A stretch of 64,000 bases of DNA from Sphingobacterium thalpophilum (GTDB lineage: Bacteria > Bacteroidota > Bacteroidia > Sphingobacteriales > Sphingobacteriaceae). The notes beneath the pieces are model-generated. The model did not search any database, had not been told where the DNA came from, and saw nothing but the letters and a program-made list of their open reading frames with translations. Every line of letters begins with the position of its first letter. Positions within the stretch are counted from its first letter, which is position 1. A program made the position numbers and the translations under genes. The stretch is taken from positions 4,092,001 through 4,156,000 of the forward strand of contig NZ_CP151087.1 in NCBI RefSeq assembly GCF_038396785.1. Reading direction: 5' to 3'. Below are positions 26,081 through 35,454 of the stretch, piece by piece.

Positions 26081-27838
26081 ATGGAAATGGAACTATCATC
26101 TTTTGAAAAACAGATCAATAGTACGATTTTACAGCGAGGTAAAGTCTACTACCAAAAAGGACAGGTTGAATCTCTTGGAGAAACAGAAGATGGTGTATGG
26201 GTTGCAGTGGTAGCAGGGTCGGACGATTATTTTGTAGAGATTGAAATTAGCAAAAAAGGATCAGTAGGAGATTATGGATGTGACTGTCCCTACGATGGCG
26301 ATTTGTGCAAGCACGTGGTTGCTGTCTTGTATGCTATACGGGATGAAAAAGCGATTGCTCCTGAGGATGTACCTAAAACTACCAAGAAAAAAACAAAACT
26401 ATCCTTTCAAAAACTACTGGACAATATCAGTAGCGACGAGCTGAAAGCATTTATTGTCCAGTACAGCAAAAAGGACAGTAGCTTTAAATCTGATTTGGAA
26501 CTATTCTTTGCAGAAAAAGATGAAAACTTTGACATAGAAAAGCAAATAAAGGATCAGATTAGGAAAGCGATCAAGACCTACAGCAAACACGAATTTATCG
26601 ATTATGGTTCAAGTGGTAAGCTAGCACGGGAATTACAAAAAATTCTGATGCAAGGTCAATATTATCTATCCAAAAATAACATCCTAAACGGTAGCTTGTT
26701 ATGCATGGCGTATATACAGGAAGTTATGCCAGTGATTACTTACGCCGACGATAGCAATGGATCTATAGGAGATGCTATCGATAGTGGTATATCCTTATTG
26801 ACAGATATTGCGGTGCAGTCCCCCGTCGATTTGAAAGAAAAGATTGCTGTGTATTTGAATAAAGAGCTGCAACAGGATCTGTACTTTGACTATGGCGATT
26901 TCGGATATGATATGACAGATCTTTATGCGCAGCTATGTCTGGATTTAAGTAAAATAGATGATTTTCTGCACTTTGCCGATGTGGCTATTCATAAAGCTCG
27001 TTTAGACCGTTATGATTACCGTAGTAGTTTTTTTATACAGATTAAAGCCTCCATCCTTCAAAAAGGAAACAGGACAGAAGAGGTACAGCAATTGATAGAA
27101 CAACAAATCCATTTGCCACAAATGAGGAAGGTTCAGGTCGAAAAAGCTATTGAAAACGAGCGCTTTGAAGAGGCCAAGGAATTGCTGGTTGAAGGAATAC
27201 GACTAGCGGAAGAAGCACAGCATCCTCGTGTAATAAGGGACTGGGAAGAAACCCTTTTGCATATTGCCGTTCTGCAAAATGACATTCCAATGGTGCGCTC
27301 TTTTACAGAAAAATTCGCTATAGGTTACTCTTTTAGCAGCCACTATTACAACCAGTGGAAAAACACCTATACCTCAGAAGAATGGAGAAGTGTCATTAAC
27401 GACAAAATCAACTCGATTCGCGCAAAATCAACCGGAGAAAAGAGTTCCTATTCGAAACACCAAGACTACTGGCTTTTGAACGAAATAGGTCCTATCTATA
27501 TTGAAGAGAATATGTTCGACCAATTACTTGCACTGGTGCAACGGCAGACCGATCTGGAAACCATACTAAACTATCATGAGCATTTATATAAATTGTATCC
27601 TGCGGAACTTATGAAATTGTACTCATTCCTATTGGATCAACATGCTGAGTCTGCCAATAAACGTAATGCGTACCAACGATTGATGGACATCGTATTCGCT
27701 ATATTTAAAGATATACCTTCCGGTAGGGAAACACTCTTGGCCCAAATGCTTCACTGGAAAATGATCTACAGGCACCGTCCTGCGATGATGGATGAATTAA
27801 CGAATATACTGGACAAAATCAATGCACAGGGGGAGTAG
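26081..27838 (+). CDS. SWIM zinc-finger protein
   Basis: This 585-residue protein has an N-terminal SWIM zinc finger with C67, C69, C76 and H78 (CDCPYDGDLCKHV), the CxCx6CxH form. The remaining roughly 480 residues are helical, rich in Glu, Lys and Leu, and look like helical repeats (EEVQQLIEQQIHLPQMRKV, FEEAKELLVEGIRLAEEA). SWIM proteins of this kind occur in bacteria as DNA- or protein-binding factors of unknown role, sometimes next to SNF2 helicases; no helicase is nearby here. The gene lies between two hsdR 3' ends and converges on the larger one with a 16-bp gap, so it may be cargo of a restriction or defence locus. The function is not known. Confidence 0.85.
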   Translation: MEMELSSFEKQINSTILQRGKVYYQKGQVESLGETEDGVWVAVVAGSDDYFVEIEISKKGSVGDYGCDCPYDGDLCKHVVAVLYAIRDEKAIAPEDVPKTTKKKTKLSFQKLLDNISSDELKAFIVQYSKKDSSFKSDLELFFAEKDENFDIEKQIKDQIRKAIKTYSKHEFIDYGSSGKLARELQKILMQGQYYLSKNNILNGSLLCMAYIQEVMPVITYADDSNGSIGDAIDSGISLLTDIAVQSPVDLKEKIAVYLNKELQQDLYFDYGDFGYDMTDLYAQLCLDLSKIDDFLHFADVAIHKARLDRYDYRSSFFIQIKASILQKGNRTEEVQQLIEQQIHLPQMRKVQVEKAIENERFEEAKELLVEGIRLAEEAQHPRVIRDWEETLLHIAVLQNDIPMVRSFTEKFAIGYSFSSHYYNQWKNTYTSEEWRSVINDKINSIRAKSTGEKSSYSKHQDYWLLNEIGPIYIEENMFDQLLALVQRQTDLETILNYHEHLYKLYPAELMKLYSFLLDQHAESANKRNAYQRLMDIVFAIFKDIPSGRETLLAQMLHWKMIYRHRPAMMDELTNILDKINAQGE

Positions 27839-27854
27839 ATGAATACATGTTCAT

Positions 27855-29815
27855 CTAGGCCCCGATATCTGCATTTTGGTTAACTTGCTTGATTAAGCTC
27901 ATGAGTTTGACAACATTGTTTTCGTCAAATAATCCGATAACCCCGCTGTCATCTAGCTCCGTAAAAGGAGGTTCCATGAGATCGACGGTTTCTAGATAAC
28001 CGTTGGTTACGAAATAACGTATTACAGTGTCCATAAACTTGATCTGCTTGGCCGAAAGGTTAGCTTCGCCAATAAAATTTGTGAAATGAGCCTGTATAGC
28101 CTCTTGATCCAAGCCGATAATGGACCGAATAAAAGTTCCTAGCGGCTGATCACCAAATTCTTTTATAAACTCTTCCTTGGACCCCAGTGCCTCCGCTACG
28201 AGGTATTGTTCTAACTGCTGTAATTCGAAAGCATTGATCGGTTGATTTTTATGCAATTTGTCGATCACAAGATGATGCTTATTCTTTTTGATAAAGGCGG
28301 TTACTCGATCTTTATAACTTTGTAGATTTTTAAAATTTGCGATAATATCATACCCGATAATTTCTTCCTTTAAAAGATTATCATCAAGCTTTGTATAAAT
28401 AGGTTTAATGTTATTCTCCTCTTTGAGCAAGTGTATTAGATCTCGAATTTCCTTTCGTAGATTTTCAATTTTTGATACTGATGCATCTTGCCAAAAATCT
28501 ATGGAGGCCATCTCTCTTATGACGATTTCTTTAGCAGCGACAGCAGGTACATTTCGCTTTTTTAATAGTCTCTTTCCTATATCCATAAAGTTCTGGATAA
28601 GGACGGTCTGCCGCGGAGATTTATTAATCATTGCTCCTTGCAGTTTATAACTATTTAGATCGAATCGTTTAGCCATTTCATCTATGTCTTCAGTGTAAGG
28701 AATAAGATGAGACAGTTCCGTTTCTATAGCAATGATAGCAGATTTATTGAGGTTGTCCCACTTGCTTCTATCTGCAAATTGATGCACTACAGCGAGATGC
28801 TTTCTGACCTCATACCGAGCTGTATCCAGCTGCGCTACTTTGGCATGTAGTTGATTGATATATTCCTTTGCTAAAGCTAAATCTTGGTTATTGGCATCCA
28901 TATTCTCCTGAATAAGGTTAGCAACATGTAATTGTTCCAGAAACAACAGTTGACTTAAAGGTCTTTGGGTATTCGTTTGATAACCGTCCGGATTCTCCTG
29001 AAAGAACTCAAGGTTTCGGCAGTAGTCAAATAGTAGGAAGAATTTTTTATCCTCATGGGGTCCAAATAAATCACGACGTAAACGAGTACCCCTTCCTACC
29101 ATTTGCCAAAACTTAGCATATGATTTTACCGGTTTAAAAAAGATGAGATTCAGTACGCTAGGTGCATCGACTCCTGTATCCATCATATCGACCGAAATAG
29201 CAATCTGAGGTTCTAGTTCTTCTTTGTCATAACAGAACTTTTCAAGTAAATCTTGCGCTTTGTCATTGTAATTGTCAATGACCCGGCAAAAGTTGCCTCC
29301 ATATTCGGGATAGTTTTTGTTAAATCGCTCTTCGATAAAAACAGCATGACGATGGTTTCTGGCAAAAATAATCGTTTTGCCGACCTTATCGCCAGAAGCT
29401 ACTTTTAACCCATTATTCATGAGGTGATCCAAAACAAGATCTACTGTAGGTTCATTAAATAAAAAAGAATTAATCTGAGACGCTCCAACTTCAAATTCCT
29501 GAAGGGCTTCATCAGATACCGCGGTCAATCCCAACTTTTCCTCTAATTCGGCCTTATCCTCATCGCTTAAATCTTTGTATTTCACGCCATCCCTTACCAT
29601 CTGTACAGGGACAGCATACGAGCGTGGCGGTACTAAAAAGCCGTCGTTTACGGCAGTATCTAATTCGTAGGCAAAAGTGGGTATATCATCCTCTAATTGA
29701 AAAAATGAATACGTATTTTTATCAAGATTTTTTTTGGGTGTAGCCGTTAACCCAATCAATAAACCATCAAAGTAATCGAAGATAGATTGGTATTTTTGAT
29801 AAATGGAGCATTTAA
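27855..29815 (-). pseudogene. hsdR: Type I restriction endonuclease HsdR, N-terminally truncated
   Basis: Homology to HsdR runs from SIYQKYQSIFDYFDG to the C-terminus. Visible are helicase motif III (LIGLTATPKK), motif VI (QMVGRGTRLRRDLFG) and the C-terminal EcoEI_R_C-type helical region (QAIQAHF to QVNQNADIGA). The N-terminal nuclease domain, the Walker A motif and the DEAH box are absent. The frame can be opened at 29909, but the first roughly 30 residues come from unrelated DNA. No hsdM or hsdS lies in the window. The remaining about 650 residues cannot restrict DNA. The break is at about 29810-29815, where a Crp/Fnr gene fragment begins. Confidence 0.9.
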
Positions 29816-29817
29816 AT

Positions 29818-30050
29818 TTAGTGCTACAGCAACCGCCAACCTTACACCAATTGGTAGAACAGTTGACCGAAAAAACACGCTGACTAACAAGGAACGGCTG
29901 ATGCATCAACTCAAAGACTCACCCCAGAAACGCTACGAAGATTTTGTATCAAATTACCCCAATATCTACAATCGCATTCCGCTTTATATGATCGCTTCTT
30001 ACCTAGGTATTTCAAGAAAAACACTGACAAGGGTTAGGGGCGGGAAATAA
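29818..30050 (+). pseudogene. Crp/Fnr-family regulator, C-terminal fragment
   Basis: The frame ending at 30050 encodes NKERLMHQLKDSPQKRYEDF, then SNYPNIYNRIPLYMIASYLG and ISRKTLTRVR, the winged-helix end of a Bacteroidota Crp/Fnr regulator. A second frame just upstream gives LQQPPTLHQLVEQLTEK, which fits the preceding helix, so a frameshift lies near 29870. The cyclic-nucleotide-binding domain is missing. The fragment starts exactly where hsdR homology stops. Confidence 0.8.
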
Positions 30051-30111
30051 TTAGTCGCTTTATCACCATCTACACTCCTGATAAAAAGGTTTATCAAAAT
30101 AATGATGATAA

Positions 30112-30145
30112 AAAAGGCTAAATTAACCGTAGTTCAGTTAGCCTC
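30112..30145 (-). terminator. Probable terminator of the SDR gene
   Basis: An imperfect stem (GGCTAA/TTAGCC outer arms) is followed on the minus strand by a T7 run, 28 bp past the SDR stop. Confidence 0.6.
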
Positions 30146-30172
30146 TTCTTACAACGTTGACAATAAAAAACC

Positions 30173-30895
30173 TTATGGATTGGTAGACCACAAACTGAAT
30201 TCTTTTACAAAAGCACGTTTTGGCAATTTCAGATGGTGTACGACTAGGGTCGCCAAATCTTCCGGCTGTAATACTTTTTCTTCGTTTCCATCGGTGAAGT
30301 TGGCGTTCACCGTCATATCTGTGGCAATGGTACTCGGGTTGATGGTCGATACACGAATGTTGGACTTGCGGCCTTCTTGCATCACACTCTCGGTAAGATT
30401 GATCACCGCTGCTTTTGATGCTCCGTAGGCACTCATTTTTGCAGAACCTTTCAAACCTGAGGTAGATGCTATGTTAATGATATCACCACCATTGTTTTTG
30501 ACCATTTCCGGGAATACCTCGTGGATCATATAATACGTTCCAAATACATTTATTTTGAAAGATTGCTCCCATTGCTCAACTGGCAATTCGTTGATACCTC
30601 CTACAGCCAAAACTCCGGCACTATTGATAAGAATATCAATAGTTTCAAAAGTTTCCAAAATACTTTTTACCGTGTCTTGTACACCTGTATAATCTGAGAC
30701 ATCCAAGGCATAAGTTTGCACTTTTACATCGCTGTTAATGGCACTGATTTCAGCAGCTACCCGTAGCAAATCTTTTTCTGTACGACCTGCCAGAGCGATA
30801 TTGACCCCTTCTTTTGCCAATTCCAAAGCCATCGCTTTACCTAACCCCTTACCAGCACCTGTGATAAGGGCATTCTTATTTTTTAAATCTTGCAT
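30173..30895 (-). CDS. Short-chain dehydrogenase/reductase, FabG-like
   Basis: The 240-residue protein is a classical SDR: cofactor motif TGAGKGLG at 12-19, NSAG at 91-94 (a variant of NNAG), catalytic S144 region, Y157 and K161 in SAYGASK. It resembles 3-ketoacyl-ACP reductases, but the context gives no fatty-acid genes, so the substrate is open. NADP(H) use is plausible from the AGRTE segment after strand 2. It is divergent from an IclR-family regulator 97 bp away, which probably controls it. Confidence 0.92.
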   Translation of the reverse strand: MQDLKNKNALITGAGKGLGKAMALELAKEGVNIALAGRTEKDLLRVAAEISAINSDVKVQTYALDVSDYTGVQDTVKSILETFETIDILINSAGVLAVGGINELPVEQWEQSFKINVFGTYYMIHEVFPEMVKNNGGDIINIASTSGLKGSAKMSAYGASKAAVINLTESVMQEGRKSNIRVSTINPSTIATDMTVNANFTDGNEEKVLQPEDLATLVVHHLKLPKRAFVKEFSLWSTNP

Positions 30896-30963
30896 ATTTC
30901 TATTTTATATATCGCAAAATTCTGTTTTTATTTTATTATAAACGACTATTGAGTATTAAAATG

Positions 30964-30971
30964 TAAATTTG
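30964..30971 (+). promoter_or_regulatory. -7 promoter element of the IclR-type gene
   Basis: TAAATTTG matches the Bacteroidota -7 consensus TAnnTTTG exactly. It ends 21 bp before the ATG at 30993, leaving a leader of about 15 nt. No clear -33 TTG was seen. Its position argues against the TTG start at 30969. Confidence 0.65.
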
Positions 30972-30992
30972 TTCCGTAATAATGAACAAAAC

Positions 30993-31697
30993 ATGATACA
31001 GTCGCTCGAGAAGCTATTTCTCATTATGGATTATATGGTACAAAACGGTAATCGGGTGCGTATACAAGATATTGCATCAGGTTTGGATATGAAAAAATCT
31101 ACGGTACATAATTTTGTTAAAACCTTGGTGCATATGGGCTATGCAGATCAAGAGGAACTTTCTACCCGATATTACCTCACAGGCAAAATGCATCACCTCA
31201 TCCCAACGGAATATTCTACCGCTACACTGAAAACAGACTATCGTCCTATCGTAGAAAAAATAACCGAACTCACCGGTGAAACCGCTTATCTAACCATACA
31301 GCTAGGATCCTATATGCGGCACGAACTAAAAAGCGATCCCAAACGCTCTGTACGTATAAGTCTAGAAGTAGGTAAAGAAATGGATGTAATGAATTCGGCT
31401 TTGGGTAATGTTTTTATGGCACATTCACCGAGTTTGACCAAACAATTAATGGTTAATCTCATCGAGCCAGAACAAATCAAATTGCAAAAGCAACTCGATA
31501 ATGTAATAGAAAAAGGCTATGCTGAAGATTATGAACGTTTGGAAAAAGAGATGAATTGCGTAGCGGTACCAATTTATAGTAATAATAAATTATTGGCAGC
31601 AATTGGTATTTCAGGCCCATCGTATCGTTTTGGAACTAAAGAAATGCAACAGGGAATACAGATCATTCAATCATTATTAAAGAATAAGGTATCTTAA
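30993..31697 (+). CDS. IclR-family transcriptional regulator
   Basis: The protein has 234 residues from the ATG at 30993. The N-terminal winged helix (about 1-60) has RIQDIASGLDMKKSTVHNFV. The C-terminal effector-binding domain (about 75-234) has NSALGNVFMAHSP and MNCVAVPIYSNNKLLAAIGI, both IclR hallmarks. IclR proteins sense small metabolites and often repress or activate a divergent catabolic gene; here that gene is the SDR. A perfect -7 box stands just upstream. It ends at a strong hairpin shared with the M23 peptidase gene. Confidence 0.92.
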   Translation: MIQSLEKLFLIMDYMVQNGNRVRIQDIASGLDMKKSTVHNFVKTLVHMGYADQEELSTRYYLTGKMHHLIPTEYSTATLKTDYRPIVEKITELTGETAYLTIQLGSYMRHELKSDPKRSVRISLEVGKEMDVMNSALGNVFMAHSPSLTKQLMVNLIEPEQIKLQKQLDNVIEKGYAEDYERLEKEMNCVAVPIYSNNKLLAAIGISGPSYRFGTKEMQQGIQIIQSLLKNKVS

Positions 31698-31786
31698 TCT
31701 ACACGATAATCGTTCTATAGCGTGTAGATGGAATGCATCATGCTTATTGTACTGTGACAATTAAAATTGTAACATTGATTATTGTT

Positions 31787-31836
31787 GAGTAAAGGAAAAG
31801 AGTCCTCGCCAATTCCAGGACTCTTTTCCTTTACTC
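31787..31836. terminator. Perfect 20-bp hairpin between convergent IclR and M23 genes
   Basis: Arm GAGTAAAGGAAAAGAGTCCT (31787-31806) pairs perfectly with 31817-31836 around a 10-nt loop. The purine-rich arm gives a T/C-rich tail in either direction. Confidence 0.85.
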
Positions 31837-31932
31837 ATTTTATCATTTCCCTTTTGTTTGAACCAAAATTCGAAAATTGCAATTAATGTAGCAGATCAGG
31901 TCGGACAAATGTTGTAAGTTTGAAATTAGCTA

Positions 31933-33663
31933 TTAACGCGATGTGGAGAATGAAGCCTCGTAGACCTTCAAATTCCCTTTGTTGTCTTTCACTTCAAGTT
32001 TAAAGTCGTGTCTGCCACTGCTGAGTTCCGGTTCGAAGTCATGCCAGATATGTCTTGTTTTAGGGTCATATTTCATTAAAGCCCATTTCCCGTCAATATA
32101 AGCGTCAAAAGTAGCTATACCCGATAGATTGTCACTGATGGTAAAATCGATGGAGCGTTGATTGGAAACATTCTTGCCGTCGGTAAGGTTACGCGCAGTG
32201 ATATTTGGTGCAATGGTATCGACAGCGATGTAAAAACCACCAAATTCGCGTACGTTGGCTACCACCCAGCCGTTCTCATATTGACCACCTTGTGCTCCGC
32301 CATCAGAAGAAACAATCAAGGCTTTGTCATAAAGATTTTCAGACAAGCTGTAGTCTGGTTTGATCATGAGCTTGTAATATCCGAACACCGGTGTATAAGC
32401 GTTGTGGATATAGTGCATTGCCGAGTAGCCTTTTGCAGGTTTTGCTCCCTGCGAATAATTGAAGTAAAGGTCGTCATACAATATATTTTTGCTCATATAA
32501 ACCCGAGCATTCTCCGCTTCATATTTGTTTTCATCGGCATAGTGAAACATTTTAAGCCCCTTCGCATTTGGGCGGCTGATGGAAAGTGAAGGGTTATTCT
32601 GCACCTTAAAATTCAATTCGCTCGTATTCCCTTGAACATCCTTGACCACATATTTTACCTCATGGACCTCATTGTCTTTCAACGTTATTTTACCGAGGTT
32701 ATCCAAGTTTTTGAAGATGTTGATCGGATTGTTAGGATCTTTGAAGCTCTTTTGCACGCGTACCCCTGACTTTTTTAAATAAGGGTAGTCTACGTAGGAC
32801 TGTATCGCACGGGTCTGATCAAAAGGAATGGATTCGAACAGTACCGTGCTGATGTTTTTATTGTCCAAAAATAGTTCAATCGAATACACACCATATGTAA
32901 AAGAGATGCCTCTCCGTTTATCAACCGTGTTGATTCCCAACCCAAAGGTACCATTCACAGAGATAGGGGCGTTTGTTGCTAAACTATAATTGCCGCTACC
33001 AACAGATCTGATGGTTTGATGCCTGCGGGGCGTATTTTCATCAAACAGTTCGGAACCCAAATCGTAGACCGTCATACCGCGGATAATCGGTTTTACACCG
33101 TCTGGAAACAACAGGCCAAACAATTGCGGATTGAGCGGCAATTGTGCTTTTGTATCCCGGATTTCAAAATGAAGATGTGGACCTGCAGACCCGCCTGTAT
33201 TGCCCGAATTTGCAATAAACTCACCTTTTCTTACAAGTACTTGGTTGGGTTTGAGAAATATATCGACATCAAAACGTTTTTGCTTGTACTGCTCATCTTT
33301 GATGATTTTCGCAAGATCAGAATTGAAACTTTCGAGGTGCATGTACACCGAGGTGTAACCATTGGGATGATCAATGTAAACATAATTACCACCACCACCT
33401 ATCTGTACCCTGACGCGGGATACAAAACCTTCCGCCGCTGCATGCACAGGAATATTGATGCGTTGTTGTGTCCGGTAATCGTCTCCACCATGGAAATGCG
33501 TTGCGCGCAATTCGCCGAACGATCCTGAAGCCTGCGGCGCTAGGTCCATGGGCCGTACAAAATAATTTTGTGGATAATTGCGGCTTTTGATAATATCTTG
33601 TCCCTTGCTTAGACCTGCCATGCAGGCCAGCAGGGAGAGCATTGCTGTCGTTTTTTTTATCAT
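31933..33663 (-). CDS. M23-family metallopeptidase
   Basis: This 576-residue exported protein has a signal peptide of about 21 residues. The LytM/M23 zinc site is complete: H58-x3-D62 in HFHGGDDYR and H163/H165 in GPHLHFE. The peptidase domain covers about 45-185. The C-terminal 390 residues are beta-rich, with an Ig-like segment near the end (ITARNLTDGKNVSNQRSIDF). It should cut peptidoglycan cross-links or another envelope peptide. It begins 12 bp after the FAH-family gene, so the two form an operon. Confidence 0.92.
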   Translation of the reverse strand: MIKKTTAMLSLLACMAGLSKGQDIIKSRNYPQNYFVRPMDLAPQASGSFGELRATHFHGGDDYRTQQRINIPVHAAAEGFVSRVRVQIGGGGNYVYIDHPNGYTSVYMHLESFNSDLAKIIKDEQYKQKRFDVDIFLKPNQVLVRKGEFIANSGNTGGSAGPHLHFEIRDTKAQLPLNPQLFGLLFPDGVKPIIRGMTVYDLGSELFDENTPRRHQTIRSVGSGNYSLATNAPISVNGTFGLGINTVDKRRGISFTYGVYSIELFLDNKNISTVLFESIPFDQTRAIQSYVDYPYLKKSGVRVQKSFKDPNNPINIFKNLDNLGKITLKDNEVHEVKYVVKDVQGNTSELNFKVQNNPSLSISRPNAKGLKMFHYADENKYEAENARVYMSKNILYDDLYFNYSQGAKPAKGYSAMHYIHNAYTPVFGYYKLMIKPDYSLSENLYDKALIVSSDGGAQGGQYENGWVVANVREFGGFYIAVDTIAPNITARNLTDGKNVSNQRSIDFTISDNLSGIATFDAYIDGKWALMKYDPKTRHIWHDFEPELSSGRHDFKLEVKDNKGNLKVYEASFSTSR

Positions 33664-33674
33664 GCTATTCCCAG

Positions 33675-34286
33675 CTATTTAATTTTACAGCTAAACATCT
33701 TCTGTTCGCCAATGAAACCTTCCAATAAATCGCCGATGGCTACAGATCCGACACCAACTGGAGTTCCGGTGTAAATGAGGTCACCTTTGCGTAGGGTAAT
33801 AAATTTGGAGGTATATACAATCAGATCTTCGTAGGAGAAAATCATGTCCTTGGTATTTCCCTGCTGAACTTTTTGCCCATTTTGCTGCAGGGAGAAATCA
33901 ATCGAATTTACTTCCGCAAATTCTTCTTTAGGAATCAGGTTGCTGATCACTGCAGAATGGTCAAATGCTTTTGCCAATTCCCAGGGAAGGCTTTTTGCTT
34001 TTAATTCTTGCTGCACGTCCCTTGCGGTAAAGTCAATCCCTAGGCCGATAGCATCGAAATAGGTTGATGCAAATTTTGGTGTCACATGTTTTCCTTCCTT
34101 ACAGACCCGGAGGACAACTTCGGTTTCGAACTGAATGTTTTTGGAGAATTCGGGGTAATAGAAATCTTTGTTATCCTTTAAGACCGCTGTATCGGGTTTT
34201 AAAAATATAATGGGATTCTCTGGGACTGGATTATTGAGCTCTTTCGCGTGGTCGATGTAATTGCGACCGATTGCAATTATTTTCAT
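33675..34286 (-). CDS. Fumarylacetoacetate hydrolase (FAH) family protein
   Basis: The 203-residue protein is a single-domain FAH-family enzyme. GRNYIDHAKELNN at the N-terminus, the metal-binding segment IQFETEVVLRV, the VQQGNTKDMIF motif and the C-terminal GDLIYTGTPVGVG are characteristic. Relatives include human FAHD1-type acylpyruvases and oxaloacetate decarboxylases, which cleave C-C bonds of beta-diketo acids with Mg2+. It is the first gene of an operon with the M23 peptidase; the functional link between the two is unclear. Confidence 0.92.
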   Translation of the reverse strand: MKIIAIGRNYIDHAKELNNPVPENPIIFLKPDTAVLKDNKDFYYPEFSKNIQFETEVVLRVCKEGKHVTPKFASTYFDAIGLGIDFTARDVQQELKAKSLPWELAKAFDHSAVISNLIPKEEFAEVNSIDFSLQQNGQKVQQGNTKDMIFSYEDLIVYTSKFITLRKGDLIYTGTPVGVGSVAIGDLLEGFIGEQKMFSCKIK

Positions 34287-34782
34287 GATATAAATTTTTA
34301 AGGCAATGAAGCTTTCAGATTTCTTGCGAACTCATGAGCTCGGTTTTCATCGCGTGTACATTTGAGGCGCTATTAGAAAGTACTATATGCTATTTGTGAA
34401 TTACCTACACTTGGCCGGAATGCGCTATGCTAACGAACGTCATGTGAGGAACGATATGGTTATCTTCTAAAAACTTATCGTGCATCCATACTCGGTATAC
34501 TTTAGTTTTCGTTTACCACAACAAACTTAATAAATGTCCAAAGCTTATCCAAAATTGGAGAAAAACAACTACATGCGTAATTTAGATCAAAGTATATATT
34601 TATATAGGTTTTAGTTAGGTTTTGTTTAGGTTTTAGTTAGGTATAGTATAGGTTATAGCTAACTAAAACCTATAGTATACCTAATCTAATACTAGTTCAT
34701 ACCTAATTTAATTTAAACATTAATACAGATCGATTGTTAAGAGATCATTGTTAAGATGATAATTAAACAAAAAAATTAAAAT
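34287..34782. other. Repeat-rich intergenic region before the DUF6266 gene
   Basis: The left half (34287-34590) shows nothing recognisable. From 34605 it holds several copies of a TAGGTTTTAGTTAG motif: direct copies at 34605-34618 and 34627-34640, and an inverted copy at 34659-34672. Near-palindromic GGTATA/TATACC segments flank these. A tandem repeat follows at 34727-34741 and 34742-34755 (AGATCGATTGTTAAG and the same without one G). Confidence 0.75.
34605..34672. repeat. Direct and inverted TAGGTTTTAGTTAG repeats
   Basis: Two direct copies (34605-34618, 34627-34640) and one inverted copy (34659-34672) of a 14-mer are exact. The second and third copies can form a 14-bp stem with an 18-nt loop. 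The spacing of the direct copies is 22 bp, about two helical turns, as for cooperative protein binding. Confidence 0.85.
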
Positions 34783-35418
34783 ATGGCTATAATAGAAGAT
34801 GGGCCCAATGGTGGCTTTCGAGGTAAAGTTGGTTCGATATATGGATACAATCGTATGGGGCAATGGATTATTCGCGGAGCAAGGAGAAAAAACAGTAAAC
34901 CTCCGACTGAAGCTCAGCGATTACATCGTCAAAAAATGAAAGCTATCGGAAAATTTTGTGCGGAGAACAAAGCAGTTTTTGATTTTGGCTATGGGCTAAA
35001 AAAAGAAAATGGATCTAAATATGGTGCATTTCAGCTCGCGCAAAAACATGTTTTCAATGATGTACTGGCTTTTGATGCCGATCATAATCCTGTTGTGAAT
35101 TTTGAAAATTTGAATGTGTTTGTGGGGGATCTAATACCGCCCACGGGTACTAAGGTAAGTGTGAATGAAGGTCGTATATTTTTGGAATGGATACCAAACC
35201 CAGCGTATGATGATGAAATTTATAAGTTAAATCTAGCATTTGTTAGCTTAAATGATTTCTGTTCCTTAAAACCAGCAGTTGCATCTGCTAGGGATGGCCA
35301 ATGTTTTGTGGACGTACCGGTTGAATTAAGCAAAAAAGCTGATTATCATGTCTACATCGGTTTTTGGGATACGTATCATGGTGCATTCTCAAATTCTACC
35401 TATTGTGGCGTCATTTAA
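34783..35418 (+). CDS. DUF6266-family protein
   Basis: This 211-residue protein begins GPNGGFRGKVGSIYGYNRMG followed by WIIRGARRKNSKPPTEAQ. This glycine-rich start and the R-x(n)-P-x-T-E-A-Q-x-x-x-R segment are the marks of DUF6266 proteins of Sphingobacteriaceae and Flavobacteria. There is no signal peptide or membrane segment. The middle and C-terminal parts are beta-rich. The family has no known function. It lies alone, behind a leader full of direct and inverted repeats, and before a HAD phosphatase gene with its own promoter-like box. Confidence 0.82.
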   Translation: MAIIEDGPNGGFRGKVGSIYGYNRMGQWIIRGARRKNSKPPTEAQRLHRQKMKAIGKFCAENKAVFDFGYGLKKENGSKYGAFQLAQKHVFNDVLAFDADHNPVVNFENLNVFVGDLIPPTGTKVSVNEGRIFLEWIPNPAYDDEIYKLNLAFVSLNDFCSLKPAVASARDGQCFVDVPVELSKKADYHVYIGFWDTYHGAFSNSTYCGVI

Positions 35419-35441
35419 TAGGATTTTTCCACCTACTTGTG

Positions 35442-35449
35442 TATCTTTA
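35442..35449 (+). promoter_or_regulatory. Possible -7 element of the HAD gene
   Basis: TATCTTTA is one base from TAnnTTTG and ends 5 bp before the ATG at 35455. If used, transcription would start at or very near the start codon, giving a leaderless or nearly leaderless message. Confidence 0.35.
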
Positions 35450-35454
35450 ACACT

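Noticed and set aside
29787-29860. Start of the 87-codon frame at 29787 as the true start of a small regulator
   Set aside because: The first about 30 codons overlap hsdR-derived DNA on the other strand and do not resemble Crp/Fnr; only the C-terminal part is homologous.
33016-33528. 170-codon open frame antisense to the M23 peptidase gene
   Set aside because: It lies fully inside a well-supported gene, has no family match and shows the composition of a shadow frame.
34605-34755. Short repeats as a possible CRISPR array
   Set aside because: Repeats are 14 bp, include an inverted copy, have uneven spacers, and no cas genes are nearby.
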